Part shown: positions 1-8,982 of the stretch, one piece after another
Layout of the letters: each line of letters opens with the position of its first letter
Numbering within the stretch: the first letter of the stretch is position 1
Source of the DNA: an uncultured Pseudomonas sp.
GTDB taxonomy: Bacteria; Pseudomonadota; Gammaproteobacteria; Pseudomonadales; Pseudomonadaceae
Assembly: GCF_943846705.1 (NCBI RefSeq)
Contig: NZ_OX044366.1
Coordinates: 2,418,001-2,482,000 of the forward strand
Length of the DNA stretch: 64,000 bases
Direction of reading: 5' to 3'
The notes under the pieces: generated by a model
The model's input: the letters and a program-made list of their open reading frames with translations, nothing else
What the model was told of the DNA's origin: nothing
Databases searched by the model: none
Position numbers and translations under genes: made by a program

Positions 1-19
1 TGCTGAGGAGTGGGCTTCC

Positions 20-1708
20 ATGACCGAAAACTTTTGGAAGGATAAGTATCCCGTTGGGATTGCTGCCGAAATCAATCCTGACCAGTACCCGAATATCCAG
101 GCGGTACTGAAAGAGTCCTGCCAGCGTTTCGCCGACAAGCCAGCTTTCAGCAATATGGGTAAAACCATTACCTACGGTGAGCTGTACGAGTTGTCGGGCG
201 TGTTTGCCGCCTACTTGCAACACAACACCGACCTGCAGCCCGGCGACCGTATCGCCGTGCAACTGCCCAACGTACTGCAGTACCCGGTTGTGGTCTTCGG
301 CGCACTGCGCGCCGGCCTGGTGGTGGTCAATACCAACCCGCTGTACACCGCACGTGAGTTGGAGCACCAGTTCAACGACTCCGGCGCCAAGGCGCTGGTC
401 AGCCTGGCCAACATGGCCCATCTGGTTGAGCAGGTACTGCCGAAAACCGGGATCAAGACGCTGATCATTACCGAAGTTGGCGACATGTTGTCGCCGCTCA
501 AGCGCCTGCTGGTTAACACTGTGGTCAAGCATGTGAAAAAAATGGTGCCGGCCTACAACCTGCCGCGCGCCATCAAGTTCACCGCTGCCATGGCTAAAGG
601 CCGTGGCCTGGCCGCTAAAGACGCCGCACCGGCGAATGGCGAAATCGCTGTGCTGCAATACACCGGTGGTACCACTGGTGTAGCCAAGGGCGCGATGCTG
701 ACCCACCGCAACCTGATCGCCAATATGCTGCAGGTCAAAGCCCTGATGGGCGCGGAAATGCAAGAAGGCAGTGAGGTACTGATCGCGCCATTGCCGCTGT
801 ACCATATCTACGCGTTCACCTTCCATTGCATGGCCATGATGTTGATTGGTGGGCACAACGTGCTGATCACCAACCCGCGTGATCTGCCCGCGATGACCAA
901 AGACCTGGCCAAGTACAAATTCACCGGTTTTGTCGGCCTCAATACCCTGTTCGTTGCCCTGTGCAACAACGAGGACTTCCGTAAGCTCGACTTCTCCACC
1001 CTGAAGGCCACCTTCTCCGGCGGTATGGCGCTGCAACTGGCCACCGCCGAGCGCTGGAAGCAGGTCACCGGTTGTGCCATCTGCGAAGGCTTCGGCATGA
1101 CCGAGACCAGCCCGGTGGCGTCGGTTAACCCATTTAGCAATATCCAGATCGGCACCATCGGCATCCCGGTGCCGTCGACCATCTGCAAGGTCATCGACGA
1201 TGAAGGCGTTGAGCAGCCACTGGGTTCGATTGGCGAGTTGTGCGTCAAAGGCCCGCAGGTGATGAAGGGCTACTGGCAGCGCCAGGAAGCCACCGACGAA
1301 GTCCTTGATGCCGATGGCTGGCTGAAGACCGGCGATATTGCGGTGATCCAGGAAGACGGTTACATGCGCATCGTCGACCGCAAGAAGGACATGATTCTGG
1401 TGTCCGGCTTCAACGTTTACCCGAACGAGCTGGAAGACGTGCTGGCTGCGTTGCCAGGTGTGCTGCAGTGTGCGGCGATTGGCGTGCCGGATGAGAAGTC
1501 GGGCGAGGCGATCAAAATCTTCGTGGTGGTCAAACCGGGTGAAACCCTGACCAAAGAGCAGGTCATGGAGCACATGCGCGCCAATGTCACCGGCTACAAG
1601 GTGCCCAAGGCTGTCGAGTTCCGCGACGTACTGCCGACCACCAACGTCGGCAAGATCCTGCGCCGCGAACTGCGTGACGAAGAGTTGAAGAAACAGGGCA
1701 AGAAGTAA
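20..1708 (+). CDS. fadD: Long-chain fatty acid-CoA ligase FadD
   Basis: Activates long-chain fatty acids to acyl-CoA with ATP at the inner membrane, the entry step of beta-oxidation. The 562-residue product has the full adenylate-forming family set: the P-loop YTGGTTGVAKGAM near residues 213-226, GWLKTGDIA near 433 and the VDRKKDMILVSGFNVYP hinge near 452-468. Length is normal for FadD. The ATG is preceded by AGGAG about 10 bases upstream. A strong terminator follows at once, so the unit ends here. Pseudomonads often carry tandem fadD1/fadD2 copies; a second copy could lie left of the window. Which paralogue this is cannot be told from the sequence. Confidence 0.95.
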   Translation: MTENFWKDKYPVGIAAEINPDQYPNIQAVLKESCQRFADKPAFSNMGKTITYGELYELSGVFAAYLQHNTDLQPGDRIAVQLPNVLQYPVVVFGALRAGLVVVNTNPLYTARELEHQFNDSGAKALVSLANMAHLVEQVLPKTGIKTLIITEVGDMLSPLKRLLVNTVVKHVKKMVPAYNLPRAIKFTAAMAKGRGLAAKDAAPANGEIAVLQYTGGTTGVAKGAMLTHRNLIANMLQVKALMGAEMQEGSEVLIAPLPLYHIYAFTFHCMAMMLIGGHNVLITNPRDLPAMTKDLAKYKFTGFVGLNTLFVALCNNEDFRKLDFSTLKATFSGGMALQLATAERWKQVTGCAICEGFGMTETSPVASVNPFSNIQIGTIGIPVPSTICKVIDDEGVEQPLGSIGELCVKGPQVMKGYWQRQEATDEVLDADGWLKTGDIAVIQEDGYMRIVDRKKDMILVSGFNVYPNELEDVLAALPGVLQCAAIGVPDEKSGEAIKIFVVVKPGETLTKEQVMEHMRANVTGYKVPKAVEFRDVLPTTNVGKILRRELRDEELKKQGKK

Positions 1709-1720
1709 CTGCCCGGTTAA

Positions 1721-1750
1721 AACTAAACCCCGCCTAGGCGGGGTTTAGTT
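1721..1750. terminator. Bidirectional terminator between fadD and the barstar gene
   Basis: A perfect 30-base palindrome, with arms AACTAAACCCCGCC and its complement and T/A runs on both sides, lies between two convergent genes. It can end transcription from fadD and from the leftward operon that finishes with the barstar gene. Confidence 0.85.
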
Positions 1751-1753
1751 GTT

Positions 1754-2167
1754 TTAGGCGGCCGGATAATGCGGCGGCTCTGCCAGCGCCTGAATACAGG
1801 GCAGGTCTTGGCGTGTAGTCACGACCAGCAGCAGCAGATTCTGCTGTTGCTCATGCCATGCGTCGCAGGCCTCGCTGAATAGCTGCAGAAAAATGCTCAG
1901 GGCGTTCTCGTCAACCGGCAATGTTTCAGGCAGCTGCAAGGTGAACGCGCGCTGAGCCATCCAGTGTGGATCGTTCAGGCAGTCCCAGGCAGCGTCCCAG
2001 TTCATGCCGAAGTCAGGCGGCAGGTGCAGGGCTTGCGCAAGCGCGGCGAGGAGGCTGTCTTTATCCGCCGCTGGATGGCAGTGAATACCCACCAGCGCCG
2101 CATCTGTATTCGGGCGCTCGCTGAGCCTCCAGACGCCACTGCTCGGTAAGGTTGGGAAATCACGCAT
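1754..2167 (-). CDS. Barstar-family RNase inhibitor
   Basis: Predicted cytoplasmic inhibitor of a barnase-type ribonuclease. The 137-residue protein has the barstar core: the G-I-H-C-H strand near residues 27-31, then helices with LPPDFGMNWDAAWDCLND near 49-66, and an acidic, aromatic-rich surface. Its ATG overlaps the stop of the upstream RNase gene as ATGA, so the two are translationally coupled. That pairing, rather than similarity alone, supports an immunity role for its neighbour. It is the last gene before the shared terminator. Confidence 0.85.
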   Translation of the reverse strand: MRDFPTLPSSGVWRLSERPNTDAALVGIHCHPAADKDSLLAALAQALHLPPDFGMNWDAAWDCLNDPHWMAQRAFTLQLPETLPVDENALSIFLQLFSEACDAWHEQQQNLLLLVVTTRQDLPCIQALAEPPHYPAA

Positions 2168-2805
2168 CAGGGCTCACCGGCAATCTGGCGGAAGCTGCGG
2201 TAGTGGTCGCCGGTGTAGTAATAGACTGCGGGCGGCTGCCCGCCTGTTACCACACGGCGGGCGCCGCGGTGATTGAGGCCAGGTGTGGCCACGGTGTATT
2301 CGCGGTAGTAGCCTCTGGGCTTGCTGGGCAGCAGGCGTTCACGGTTGTGAAAGGTACTGCCATCCTGGCTGTGGGGGAACGGCCCGCCTTGCCGGATCAG
2401 CGACAGGGTGTGCGACAGTTCACGATCCTGTGTCTGCACACGTTCACTGCTATCGCCCCCGAACGAGTGGAATAGCTGCGTGCCGCCCATGCCATTGAAC
2501 AGCAGCAACATGCCCAGCAAGAGGCTGGCGAGGATCAATAACTGGCCAATGCCGAAGGGCTTTGCCTTGGCGCGTGCGACGTTCTTTTGCCGTTGCCTGG
2601 CGCTCTGTTCGGCGCTGACGTTATGGGCTTTGGCGCGGTTCTGCTGGTCATAGACCAGCTGATAGGACACCTTGAGACCCACGGTTGGCCGCGAGGCTCG
2701 ATTGAATGCCGAGATATGAAAGAACACCCGCTCTTTACCGTCACTCGGTTGAATAAAGCCAAAGCCTTTGGCGTCATTCCAGGTGCTGATGGTTCCGCTC
2801 GGCAC
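2167..2805 (-). CDS. Cold-shock domain / transmembrane / barnase-like RNase fusion
   Basis: A 212-residue three-part protein. Residues 1-68 form a cold-shock RNA-binding domain with RNP1 KGFGFIQP (13-20) and RNP2 VFFHIS (27-32). Residues 86-104 are one hydrophobic membrane segment. Residues 125-212 look like a microbial guanyl-specific RNase of the barnase/N1 type: the candidate catalytic set is E169, R180/R183-184 and H201, at spacings close to barnase E73, R83/R87 and H102. It starts at GTG after CGGAGAC. The next gene is a barstar homologue, overlapping as ATGA. Which side of the membrane the RNase faces is not settled. Many related proteins carry a DUF1294 membrane domain instead of an RNase. 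Confidence 0.8.
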   Translation of the reverse strand: MPSGTISTWNDAKGFGFIQPSDGKERVFFHISAFNRASRPTVGLKVSYQLVYDQQNRAKAHNVSAEQSARQRQKNVARAKAKPFGIGQLLILASLLLGMLLLFNGMGGTQLFHSFGGDSSERVQTQDRELSHTLSLIRQGGPFPHSQDGSTFHNRERLLPSKPRGYYREYTVATPGLNHRGARRVVTGGQPPAVYYYTGDHYRSFRQIAGEP

Positions 2806-2819
2806 GGTCTGTCTCCGGG

Positions 2820-3197
2820 TTAAGCGGTGCGCCAGGTGATTTCCTCAACGCCATCGGCGCTGATACGCATCCAGCGGTCGGCCTGCTCGTCGCTTTCTTC
2901 TTCCTGCCAGCCGTTCGGGGCGCAGCGCACTTCAACATTCAGCGCGGCGAACGCGGCCTGGGCGCAGGCCAGGTCGTCGGCCCAGGGGGTGGCGGCGCTT
3001 TCCAGGAACAGGCTGTGCCATTTGCCGACCGCCTTGGGCAGCCAGGTGACCGACACATCGCCGGCCAAGCATTTATAGGTCTGGCCTTTCTGCTGCCAGG
3101 GCGTACAGCTGCCAAGGGCAGTGCTCAGCCATTCAGCGATGGCGTTGTGATCGGCGTCTTTCAGGTAAATCTCGATATCCGGTTGGCGCATGCTCAT
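2820..3197 (-). CDS. Conserved hypothetical protein
   Basis: A 125-residue soluble acidic protein with several tryptophans; I recognise no catalytic motif. Its ATG overlaps the rlmA stop as ATGA, so it is the last of the coupled dapE-rlmA genes. A second in-frame ATG lies two codons in. Function unknown. Confidence 0.75.
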   Translation of the reverse strand: MSMRQPDIEIYLKDADHNAIAEWLSTALGSCTPWQQKGQTYKCLAGDVSVTWLPKAVGKWHSLFLESAATPWADDLACAQAAFAALNVEVRCAPNGWQEEESDEQADRWMRISADGVEEITWRTA

Positions 3198-4000
3198 AGC
3201 TTCTCGATCCAGTCGTAGCGGATGGCAACGGTCACTGCACAGGGTTGGGCAATTACCGCGGCGCGGCGTTCAGCGCTGGCGCGCCAGCCGTGTGGGGTCA
3301 TGGCCAGCAGGTCGGCACGGGCTTCGCTGCTCTCCAGTTGGAGGTTAAACGTTAAGGTTTCGCTGTGGGCCAGGCGCATGCCCTCGGGGATCAGCTCCAG
3401 ATGCTTCTGATCATCGTAGTCACGCACTTCGTCATACAGACTTTGGCGCAGCTCCATCAGATGGTCGCGGGTCGGGCCCATGCGCAGCAGGCCGCCACCG
3501 GGGGCGAGCAGGCGTTTGGCTTCCTGCCAGTCGAGCGGGCTGAATACACTGGCCAGCAGTTGGCAGCTGGCGTCACTCAGCGGCACGCGGGCCATGCTCG
3601 CCACCAGCCATTCGAGCTGCGGCGCGCGCTTGCAACCGCGTTTGATCGCCTCGCGGGAGATGTCCAGGGCGTAGCCTTCTGCTTGTGGCAGGGCATCGGC
3701 GAGTTGGCGGGTGTAATAGCCCTCACCGCAGCCGATATCCAGCCAGCGCGCCGGGTTATAACCAGCGGCCAACTCGGCTAGACGCTTGGCCAGCGGCGCG
3801 TAATGAGCGCCGTCGAGGAAGCGTCGACGCGCCTCGACCATAGCGGCGTTGTCGCCAGGGTCGCGGCTGTTCTTGTGCTGCACGGGGAGTAGGTTCAGAT
3901 AACCCTGACGCGCGCGGTCGAAGCGATGGTTGGCCGGGCAAGCCACGCCGTTGTCGACGAGGCTCAGTGCGCCCTGGCAAATGGGACAGATCAGGCTCAT
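3194..4000 (-). CDS. rlmA: 23S rRNA (guanine-745-N1)-methyltransferase RlmA
   Basis: Methylates G745 of 23S rRNA using S-adenosylmethionine. The N-terminal zinc site is visible as C5, C8, C21 and H25, followed by the Rossmann SAM motif LDIGCGEGYYTRQLA near residue 88 and the conserved late motif FSPLDWQEAKRLL. The 268-residue length matches the family. It overlaps dapE upstream and the small gene downstream as ATGA, forming a tightly coupled leftward operon. In P. aeruginosa the order rrmA-dapE-ndvB is the same. Confidence 0.93.
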   Translation of the reverse strand: MSLICPICQGALSLVDNGVACPANHRFDRARQGYLNLLPVQHKNSRDPGDNAAMVEARRRFLDGAHYAPLAKRLAELAAGYNPARWLDIGCGEGYYTRQLADALPQAEGYALDISREAIKRGCKRAPQLEWLVASMARVPLSDASCQLLASVFSPLDWQEAKRLLAPGGGLLRMGPTRDHLMELRQSLYDEVRDYDDQKHLELIPEGMRLAHSETLTFNLQLESSEARADLLAMTPHGWRASAERRAAVIAQPCAVTVAIRYDWIEKL

Positions 4001-5151
4001 GCGAGCAGGTTCACTAGGGTTTGATAATAGATTTCGGTCAGCACATCCAGGTCACTGGCCAGCACGCGCTCGTCAATCTGGTGGATGGTCGCGTTGACCG
4101 GGCCGAGCTCGACCACCTGGGTGCCGAGGGTGGCGATAAAGCGCCCGTCGGAGGTACCGCCGCTGGTCGAGGGCTGGGTGTCACGGCCGGTGACGGTTTT
4201 GATGCTGGCGGCCACGCCGTCGAGCAGCGCGCCGGGTTCGGTGAGGAACGGCATGCCGGACAGTGCCCAGTCCAGGTGATAGTCCAGGCCGTGTTTGCCG
4301 AGAATCGCTTCGACCCGCTGTTGCAGGCCTTCGACTGTGGACTCGGTTGAAAACCGGAAGTTGAACACCGCTTTCAGCTCGCCGGGAATCACGTTGGTCG
4401 CGCCCGTGCCGGCATTCAGGTTGGAGACCTGGAAGCTGGTCGGCGGGAAGAACGCATTGCCTTCGTCCCAGTGTTCGGCGGCCAGTTCGGCCAGCGCTGG
4501 TGCGGCCAGGTGGATCGGGTTGCGGGCCAGGTGCGGGTAGGCCACGTGGCCCTGCTTGCCGCGCACCGTGAGGGTGCAGCCAAGCGAGCCACGGCGCCCG
4601 TTTTTCACCACATCGCCGACCAGGGTGGTGCTCGACGGTTCACCGACGATGCACCAGTCCAGGCGCTCATTACGCTCACGCAGGCGCTCGACCACGGCCT
4701 TGGTGCCGTGATGCGCGGGGCCTTCTTCGTCGCTGGTGATCAGGAAGGCGATACGCCCCTGGTGGTTTGGGTACTCGGCCACGAAGCGTTCAACGGCAAT
4801 GATCATCGACGCCAGGCTGCCTTTCATATCTGCCGCGCCACGGCCGCAGAGCATGCCGTTTTCATCAATCAGGGCATCGAAGGGCTGGTGCTGCCAGCTC
4901 TGAATGGGGCCGGTTGGCACCACATCGGTATGCCCGGCAAAACACAGTACGGGACCATCGTTGCTGCCGTGGGTGGCCCAGAAATTGTCCACTTCCTCGA
5001 TGCGCATCGGCTCGATGGTGAAGCCGCAGGCGGCCAGGCGGCGGGTCATCTGTTCCTGACAGCCTTCGTCGAGCGGGGTCACGGACGGGCGGCGGATCAG
5101 CTCGCAGGCAAGCTCCAGCGTCGGGGAGAGGGGCGTGGCGTTGGCGGTCAT
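3997..5151 (-). CDS. dapE: Succinyl-diaminopimelate desuccinylase DapE
   Basis: Hydrolyses N-succinyl-L,L-diaminopimelate to L,L-DAP and succinate in the lysine and peptidoglycan precursor pathway. The 384-residue M20-family enzyme shows the metal ligands in FAGHTDVVP, GRGAADMKGS and SDEEGPA, and the closing IHQIDE. Two other enzymes of the same succinylase branch, dapD and dapC, flank the prophage in this window. The gene leads the dapE-rlmA unit, with 93 bases separating it from ndvB. Confidence 0.96.
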   Translation of the reverse strand: MTANATPLSPTLELACELIRRPSVTPLDEGCQEQMTRRLAACGFTIEPMRIEEVDNFWATHGSNDGPVLCFAGHTDVVPTGPIQSWQHQPFDALIDENGMLCGRGAADMKGSLASMIIAVERFVAEYPNHQGRIAFLITSDEEGPAHHGTKAVVERLRERNERLDWCIVGEPSSTTLVGDVVKNGRRGSLGCTLTVRGKQGHVAYPHLARNPIHLAAPALAELAAEHWDEGNAFFPPTSFQVSNLNAGTGATNVIPGELKAVFNFRFSTESTVEGLQQRVEAILGKHGLDYHLDWALSGMPFLTEPGALLDGVAASIKTVTGRDTQPSTSGGTSDGRFIATLGTQVVELGPVNATIHQIDERVLASDLDVLTEIYYQTLVNLLA

Positions 5152-5244
5152 TGCGGCTCCAAGGCGGCGTCAGGCAGAAAGGCCGCCATCTTAAAGCAAA
5201 ACGGCGGCCATTGGCCGCCGTCTGGCATTCAGCCACGCCAGCAG

Positions 5245-7839
5245 TCAGCTGGTGACAGGCGCTGCTTCGGCGGTTGCCTGCGCCGTGGGCAATGACGACA
5301 GCAGGGCCATGATTAACGCCGCCAGGTACGGCAGTGACTGCACCAGCAGCATGGTCACCCAGAACTTCACATCGGCGCTGGGCAGGCCTTGCACGATGCT
5401 GATGCCCAGTGCCGAGCCCCACAGCAGGAGCATGATGAACAGCTCTTCGCGGGCCTCGGCCAGGGCCACCAGGATGCCGTGGTTGCTGGCCATCTTCGGG
5501 GTGCGGAAGAACGGGATGGTTTTGGTGAAGGTGCCGTACAGCACCGCCTTGGCGATGGTGTGTGACAGCGCCAACCCGGCGATGGCCGCCTGGAACGAGT
5601 GCAGCAGATCGACACCCATGGCCTTGCGGTAGAGGAACATGATTTTGCCGAACTTGAAGAAGAACAGCGCCAGCGGCGGGATGGCGAAGATCATCAGCGG
5701 TGGGTCGACCCGTTGCGGCACGATGATCATCGCGGCCGACCAGAGCAGGGCGCCCGCGGTGAAGAAGATATTCAGGCCATCGGCAATCCATGGCAGCCAG
5801 CCGGCGACGAAGTGGTAGCGCTGGCCAGTCTTGAGTTCGCTGTCCTTGCCGAGGAACAGGCTGCGGGCGTGGCCCTTCATGATCTGAATGGCGCCGTAGG
5901 CCCAGCGGAAGCGCTGCTTCTTGTAGTCGATAAAGGTGTCCGGCATCAGACCCTGGCCGAAACTCTGGTGCGCGTAGGCGGCGCTATAGCCTTTCTCGAA
6001 CACGCGCAGGCCCAGTTCGGCGTCTTCGCAGATGGTCCAGTCGGCCCATTTCAGCTCGTCCATCACGCTGCGGCGGATCATGGTCATGGTGCCGTGCTGG
6101 ATGATCGCGTCGCGGTCGTTGCGGGTGACCATGCCGATATGGAAGAAGCCTTTGTATTCGGCGTAGCAGAGCTTCTTGAAGATGCTTTCGTTGCCGTCGC
6201 GGTAATCCTGCGGCGACTGCACCACGGCGATTTTCGGGTCGCTGAAGTGCGGCACCATAAACTTCAGCCAGTTCTTGTCGACGCAGTAGTCGGCGTCGAT
6301 CACCGCCACCACTTCGGCGTCTGGCGCGGTGTGCGGCAGGATGTAGTTCAGTGCGCCACCTTTGAAGCCGGCAATCGGTGCCACGTGGAAGAAGCGGAAA
6401 CGCGGGCCGAGCACTTCGCAGTAAGCCTGCACTGGCTCCCACACCGCGGGGTCCTTGGTGTTGTTGTCGATGATCAGTACTTCGTAATCCGGGTAATCCA
6501 GCGCCGCGAGGGCGTCGAGGGTCTGTTTAACCATCTCCGGCGGCTCGTTGTAGCAGGGCACGTGGATCGACACCTTGGGCCGGTAGGCGCTGTCGCCGCT
6601 GACCGGTTGGAAGGGCCTGCGGCGGGTGCGGGTCCAGGCGGTTTCAGCCAGTTCATGGGCTTCGGTGAGCAGCACAATAAATACGCCGAAGGCACCGATG
6701 CCCAGCAACAGGCCGACGATGGTGCTGAACCAGGTGCTGTATTGCTGGCTGTAGTCGTAGCCGATCCACACCAGGGCGGAGCCGCCTGCGAAGGCAACAA
6801 AGGTCAGGAAGGTGCGCCCGCGCTGGCGCAGGGCGCTGCCGTCGATCAACATCAAGGCCAGGCTGAGCAGTGCCAGTACCACCGAGCCGATGGCCAGCAA
6901 GCGCCACTGCGGGATGGCGACCACCGGGCCTTCGAAGGCGAACTTGGCCTGGCGGTCGAGGTTGTAGACGCCCCAGTAGGCACCGACTGAGCCTTCATCG
7001 CTGGCTTTCCACGGCTGGTCGAAGGCTTCGATGACGAAGTAGTTGTAGCCTTTGCCGTTCAGTGCATTGACCAGGGTGCGCAGGTAGATGGCTTGGTCGG
7101 CTTGTGAGGCGTCCGCACCACCGCGCATACGGCCGTTGCTCGGCCAGCCGACCTCGGAGAGCAGCAGCGGTTTTTTCGGAAAGAGCTTCTTTAGGTCCTT
7201 GGCGCGTTCGAGGACGAAGTCGGTGGCGTCTTCCATCGGCACGAACTCCCAGTAGGGCAGCACGTGGGCGGCGATCAGGTCGACGTGCTGGGCCAGTTCA
7301 GGGTGGTCTTGCCAGATGTGCCACTGCTCGGAGGTGGTCACTGGGACCTTGACCGCTGCGCGCACGCGGTCGATGTAGTCGATGAGGTTTTCTGCGCTGA
7401 CTTCTTCACGGAACAAGGCTTCGTTGCCGACCACCACGCGCACCACGCTGCGTGAGTTGTTGGCAATTTCAATGGCTTTGGCGATTTCTCGCTCGTTACG
7501 CGCAAGGTCTGGGCTGATCCAGATACCCAGAGTTACACGCAGGCCGAATTCTTCGGCGAGGCGGGGGATGTCGCCCAAAGGGCCGTCGACCGAATAGGTG
7601 CGGATATTGTCGGTCTGGCTGCTCAGCAGTTCCAGATCCTCACGCATTTGGGCGTCGCTGGGGTAAGTGTCTTGCTGGGGGTTCTGCCCGGCGCGGAACG
7701 GCGAAAAGGAAAAGCCGGCGACCTGTTCCGGCCAGTCGGGGGCGGTGACCGGGCGGTTGTACAGCGCCCAAATACCGGTAAACAAGGCGGCAATCGCCAG
7801 GAATACGACCAGGTTCAGTCCAAACTTACGCGAAGGCAT
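5245..7839 (-). CDS. ndvB: Membrane glucosyltransferase NdvB (GH17 + GT2), cyclic beta-1,3-glucan synthesis
   Basis: Predicted inner-membrane synthase of periplasmic cyclic beta-glucans. Residues 7-27 are a membrane anchor. A GH17-like domain spans about 40-300, with VVGNEALFRE and LLSEVGWPS carrying its glutamates. Several membrane helices follow, then a GT2 domain about 415-650 with DADYCVD and KKQRFRWAYG (the QxxRW motif), and a final membrane cluster. The 864-residue product sits next to dapE as ndvB does in P. aeruginosa, where these glucans are linked to biofilm antibiotic tolerance. Confidence 0.88.
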   Translation of the reverse strand: MPSRKFGLNLVVFLAIAALFTGIWALYNRPVTAPDWPEQVAGFSFSPFRAGQNPQQDTYPSDAQMREDLELLSSQTDNIRTYSVDGPLGDIPRLAEEFGLRVTLGIWISPDLARNEREIAKAIEIANNSRSVVRVVVGNEALFREEVSAENLIDYIDRVRAAVKVPVTTSEQWHIWQDHPELAQHVDLIAAHVLPYWEFVPMEDATDFVLERAKDLKKLFPKKPLLLSEVGWPSNGRMRGGADASQADQAIYLRTLVNALNGKGYNYFVIEAFDQPWKASDEGSVGAYWGVYNLDRQAKFAFEGPVVAIPQWRLLAIGSVVLALLSLALMLIDGSALRQRGRTFLTFVAFAGGSALVWIGYDYSQQYSTWFSTIVGLLLGIGAFGVFIVLLTEAHELAETAWTRTRRRPFQPVSGDSAYRPKVSIHVPCYNEPPEMVKQTLDALAALDYPDYEVLIIDNNTKDPAVWEPVQAYCEVLGPRFRFFHVAPIAGFKGGALNYILPHTAPDAEVVAVIDADYCVDKNWLKFMVPHFSDPKIAVVQSPQDYRDGNESIFKKLCYAEYKGFFHIGMVTRNDRDAIIQHGTMTMIRRSVMDELKWADWTICEDAELGLRVFEKGYSAAYAHQSFGQGLMPDTFIDYKKQRFRWAYGAIQIMKGHARSLFLGKDSELKTGQRYHFVAGWLPWIADGLNIFFTAGALLWSAAMIIVPQRVDPPLMIFAIPPLALFFFKFGKIMFLYRKAMGVDLLHSFQAAIAGLALSHTIAKAVLYGTFTKTIPFFRTPKMASNHGILVALAEAREELFIMLLLWGSALGISIVQGLPSADVKFWVTMLLVQSLPYLAALIMALLSSLPTAQATAEAAPVTS

Positions 7840-8031
7840 AGTGTGCAGGTCCAGCGAAGGGGCAATAAAGATCGACGGGCGTCGGGTGGCGCATGCTACG
7901 CCGCCGCCATAGGGCTGTATAGCCTGGCCTGTGGGCCTATTGCTGGGACGCTTGATGGCCTTCTAGGTTCCGCTTATGGCCATGTGCTACTGCAGCTCAT
8001 CGGTTAGCCGCGCTCTGGGCCAACACAGCGC

Positions 8032-8060
8032 TTGGGCGCAGGTCGCCGGCTCCCTATAAT
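8032..8060 (+). promoter_or_regulatory. Sigma-70-type promoter for tcdA
   Basis: TTGGGC (8032-8037) and a perfect TATAAT (8055-8060) are 17 bases apart, about 31 bases upstream of the tcdA ATG. The rest of the 252-base gap back to ndvB holds no gene that I can see. Confidence 0.7.
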
Positions 8061-8091
8061 GCGCGCCGCTGATGGCGCGTGAGAGATAAGA

Positions 8092-8901
8092 ATGCCTGTG
8101 GATGAACAACGCTTTGGCGGCATTGCCCGTTTATATAGCCAGCAAGGGGCCGAACGGCTGGCGGCCGCGCATGTGGCGGTGGTCGGCATTGGCGGCGTGG
8201 GCTCATGGGCCGCCGAAGCCCTGGCGCGATCTGGGGTAGGCGAGATTTCCCTGTTTGATTTGGATGACGTCTGTGTGAGCAACAGCAACCGCCAGTTGCA
8301 TGCGCTCGACAGCACCGTCGGTCAGGCCAAGGTCGAGGTGATGGCGGCGCGCATTCGCGGCATTAACCCGGCCTGTGTGGTGCATTCGGTGGCGGACTTC
8401 GTCACCCGCGAGACCATGGCCGAGTACATCACCACGCAGCTCGACGCGGTGATCGATTGCATCGACAGCGTCAACGCCAAGGCGGCGCTGATTGCCTGGT
8501 GCAAGCGGCGCAAGATCCAGGTGATTACCACCGGCGGCGCGGGCGGGCAGATTGACCCGACGCAGATTCAGGTGGCTGACCTGAACAAGACCTGGAACGA
8601 TCCGCTGGCGTCCAAAGTGCGTTCCACCCTGCGTCGTGACTATGGCTTCTCGCGCACCCCTGGGCGCAACTACAGCGTGCCGTGTGTGTACTCCAGCGAG
8701 CAGCTGCGCTACCCCAAGCCAGATGGCAGCGTCTGTCAATACAAGGGCTTTGTCGGCGAAGGGGTCAAGCTCGACTGTGCCGGCGGTTTTGGCGCGGTGA
8801 TGATGGTCACCGCGACCTTTGGCATGGTCGCTGCCGCGCGGATTGTCGACAAGCTGGTGGCCGGAACACGGCGACCGGCGGAGCGCCAGCCCACCGCCTG
8901 A
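8092..8901 (+). CDS. tcdA: tRNA threonylcarbamoyladenosine dehydratase TcdA
   Basis: ATP-dependent cyclisation of t6A37 in tRNA to ct6A. An E1/ThiF-like fold is clear: the nucleotide motif VVGIGGVGSWAAEALARSG is near residues 28-46, followed by DLDDVCVSNSNRQ and ITTGGAGGQIDPT. The 269-residue length is typical. The csdE-csdA pair is encoded just downstream on the other strand; in E. coli tcdA (csdL) works with the CsdA-CsdE sulfur relay, and the linkage here fits that. Confidence 0.94.
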   Translation: MPVDEQRFGGIARLYSQQGAERLAAAHVAVVGIGGVGSWAAEALARSGVGEISLFDLDDVCVSNSNRQLHALDSTVGQAKVEVMAARIRGINPACVVHSVADFVTRETMAEYITTQLDAVIDCIDSVNAKAALIAWCKRRKIQVITTGGAGGQIDPTQIQVADLNKTWNDPLASKVRSTLRRDYGFSRTPGRNYSVPCVYSSEQLRYPKPDGSVCQYKGFVGEGVKLDCAGGFGAVMMVTATFGMVAAARIVDKLVAGTRRPAERQPTA

Positions 8902-8982
8902 GGTTGTTGGCTAGACTGTAAGGAGTGGCCGATTCGGGTCGATGTATAGCAGGGATATGCTGGTGCTTAACCTTTGAGGTGT

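Noticed and set aside
5599..6990. 463-codon plus-strand open frame opposite ndvB
   Set aside because: Shadow of the glycosyltransferase gene; His/Val/Gln-rich product without domain structure.
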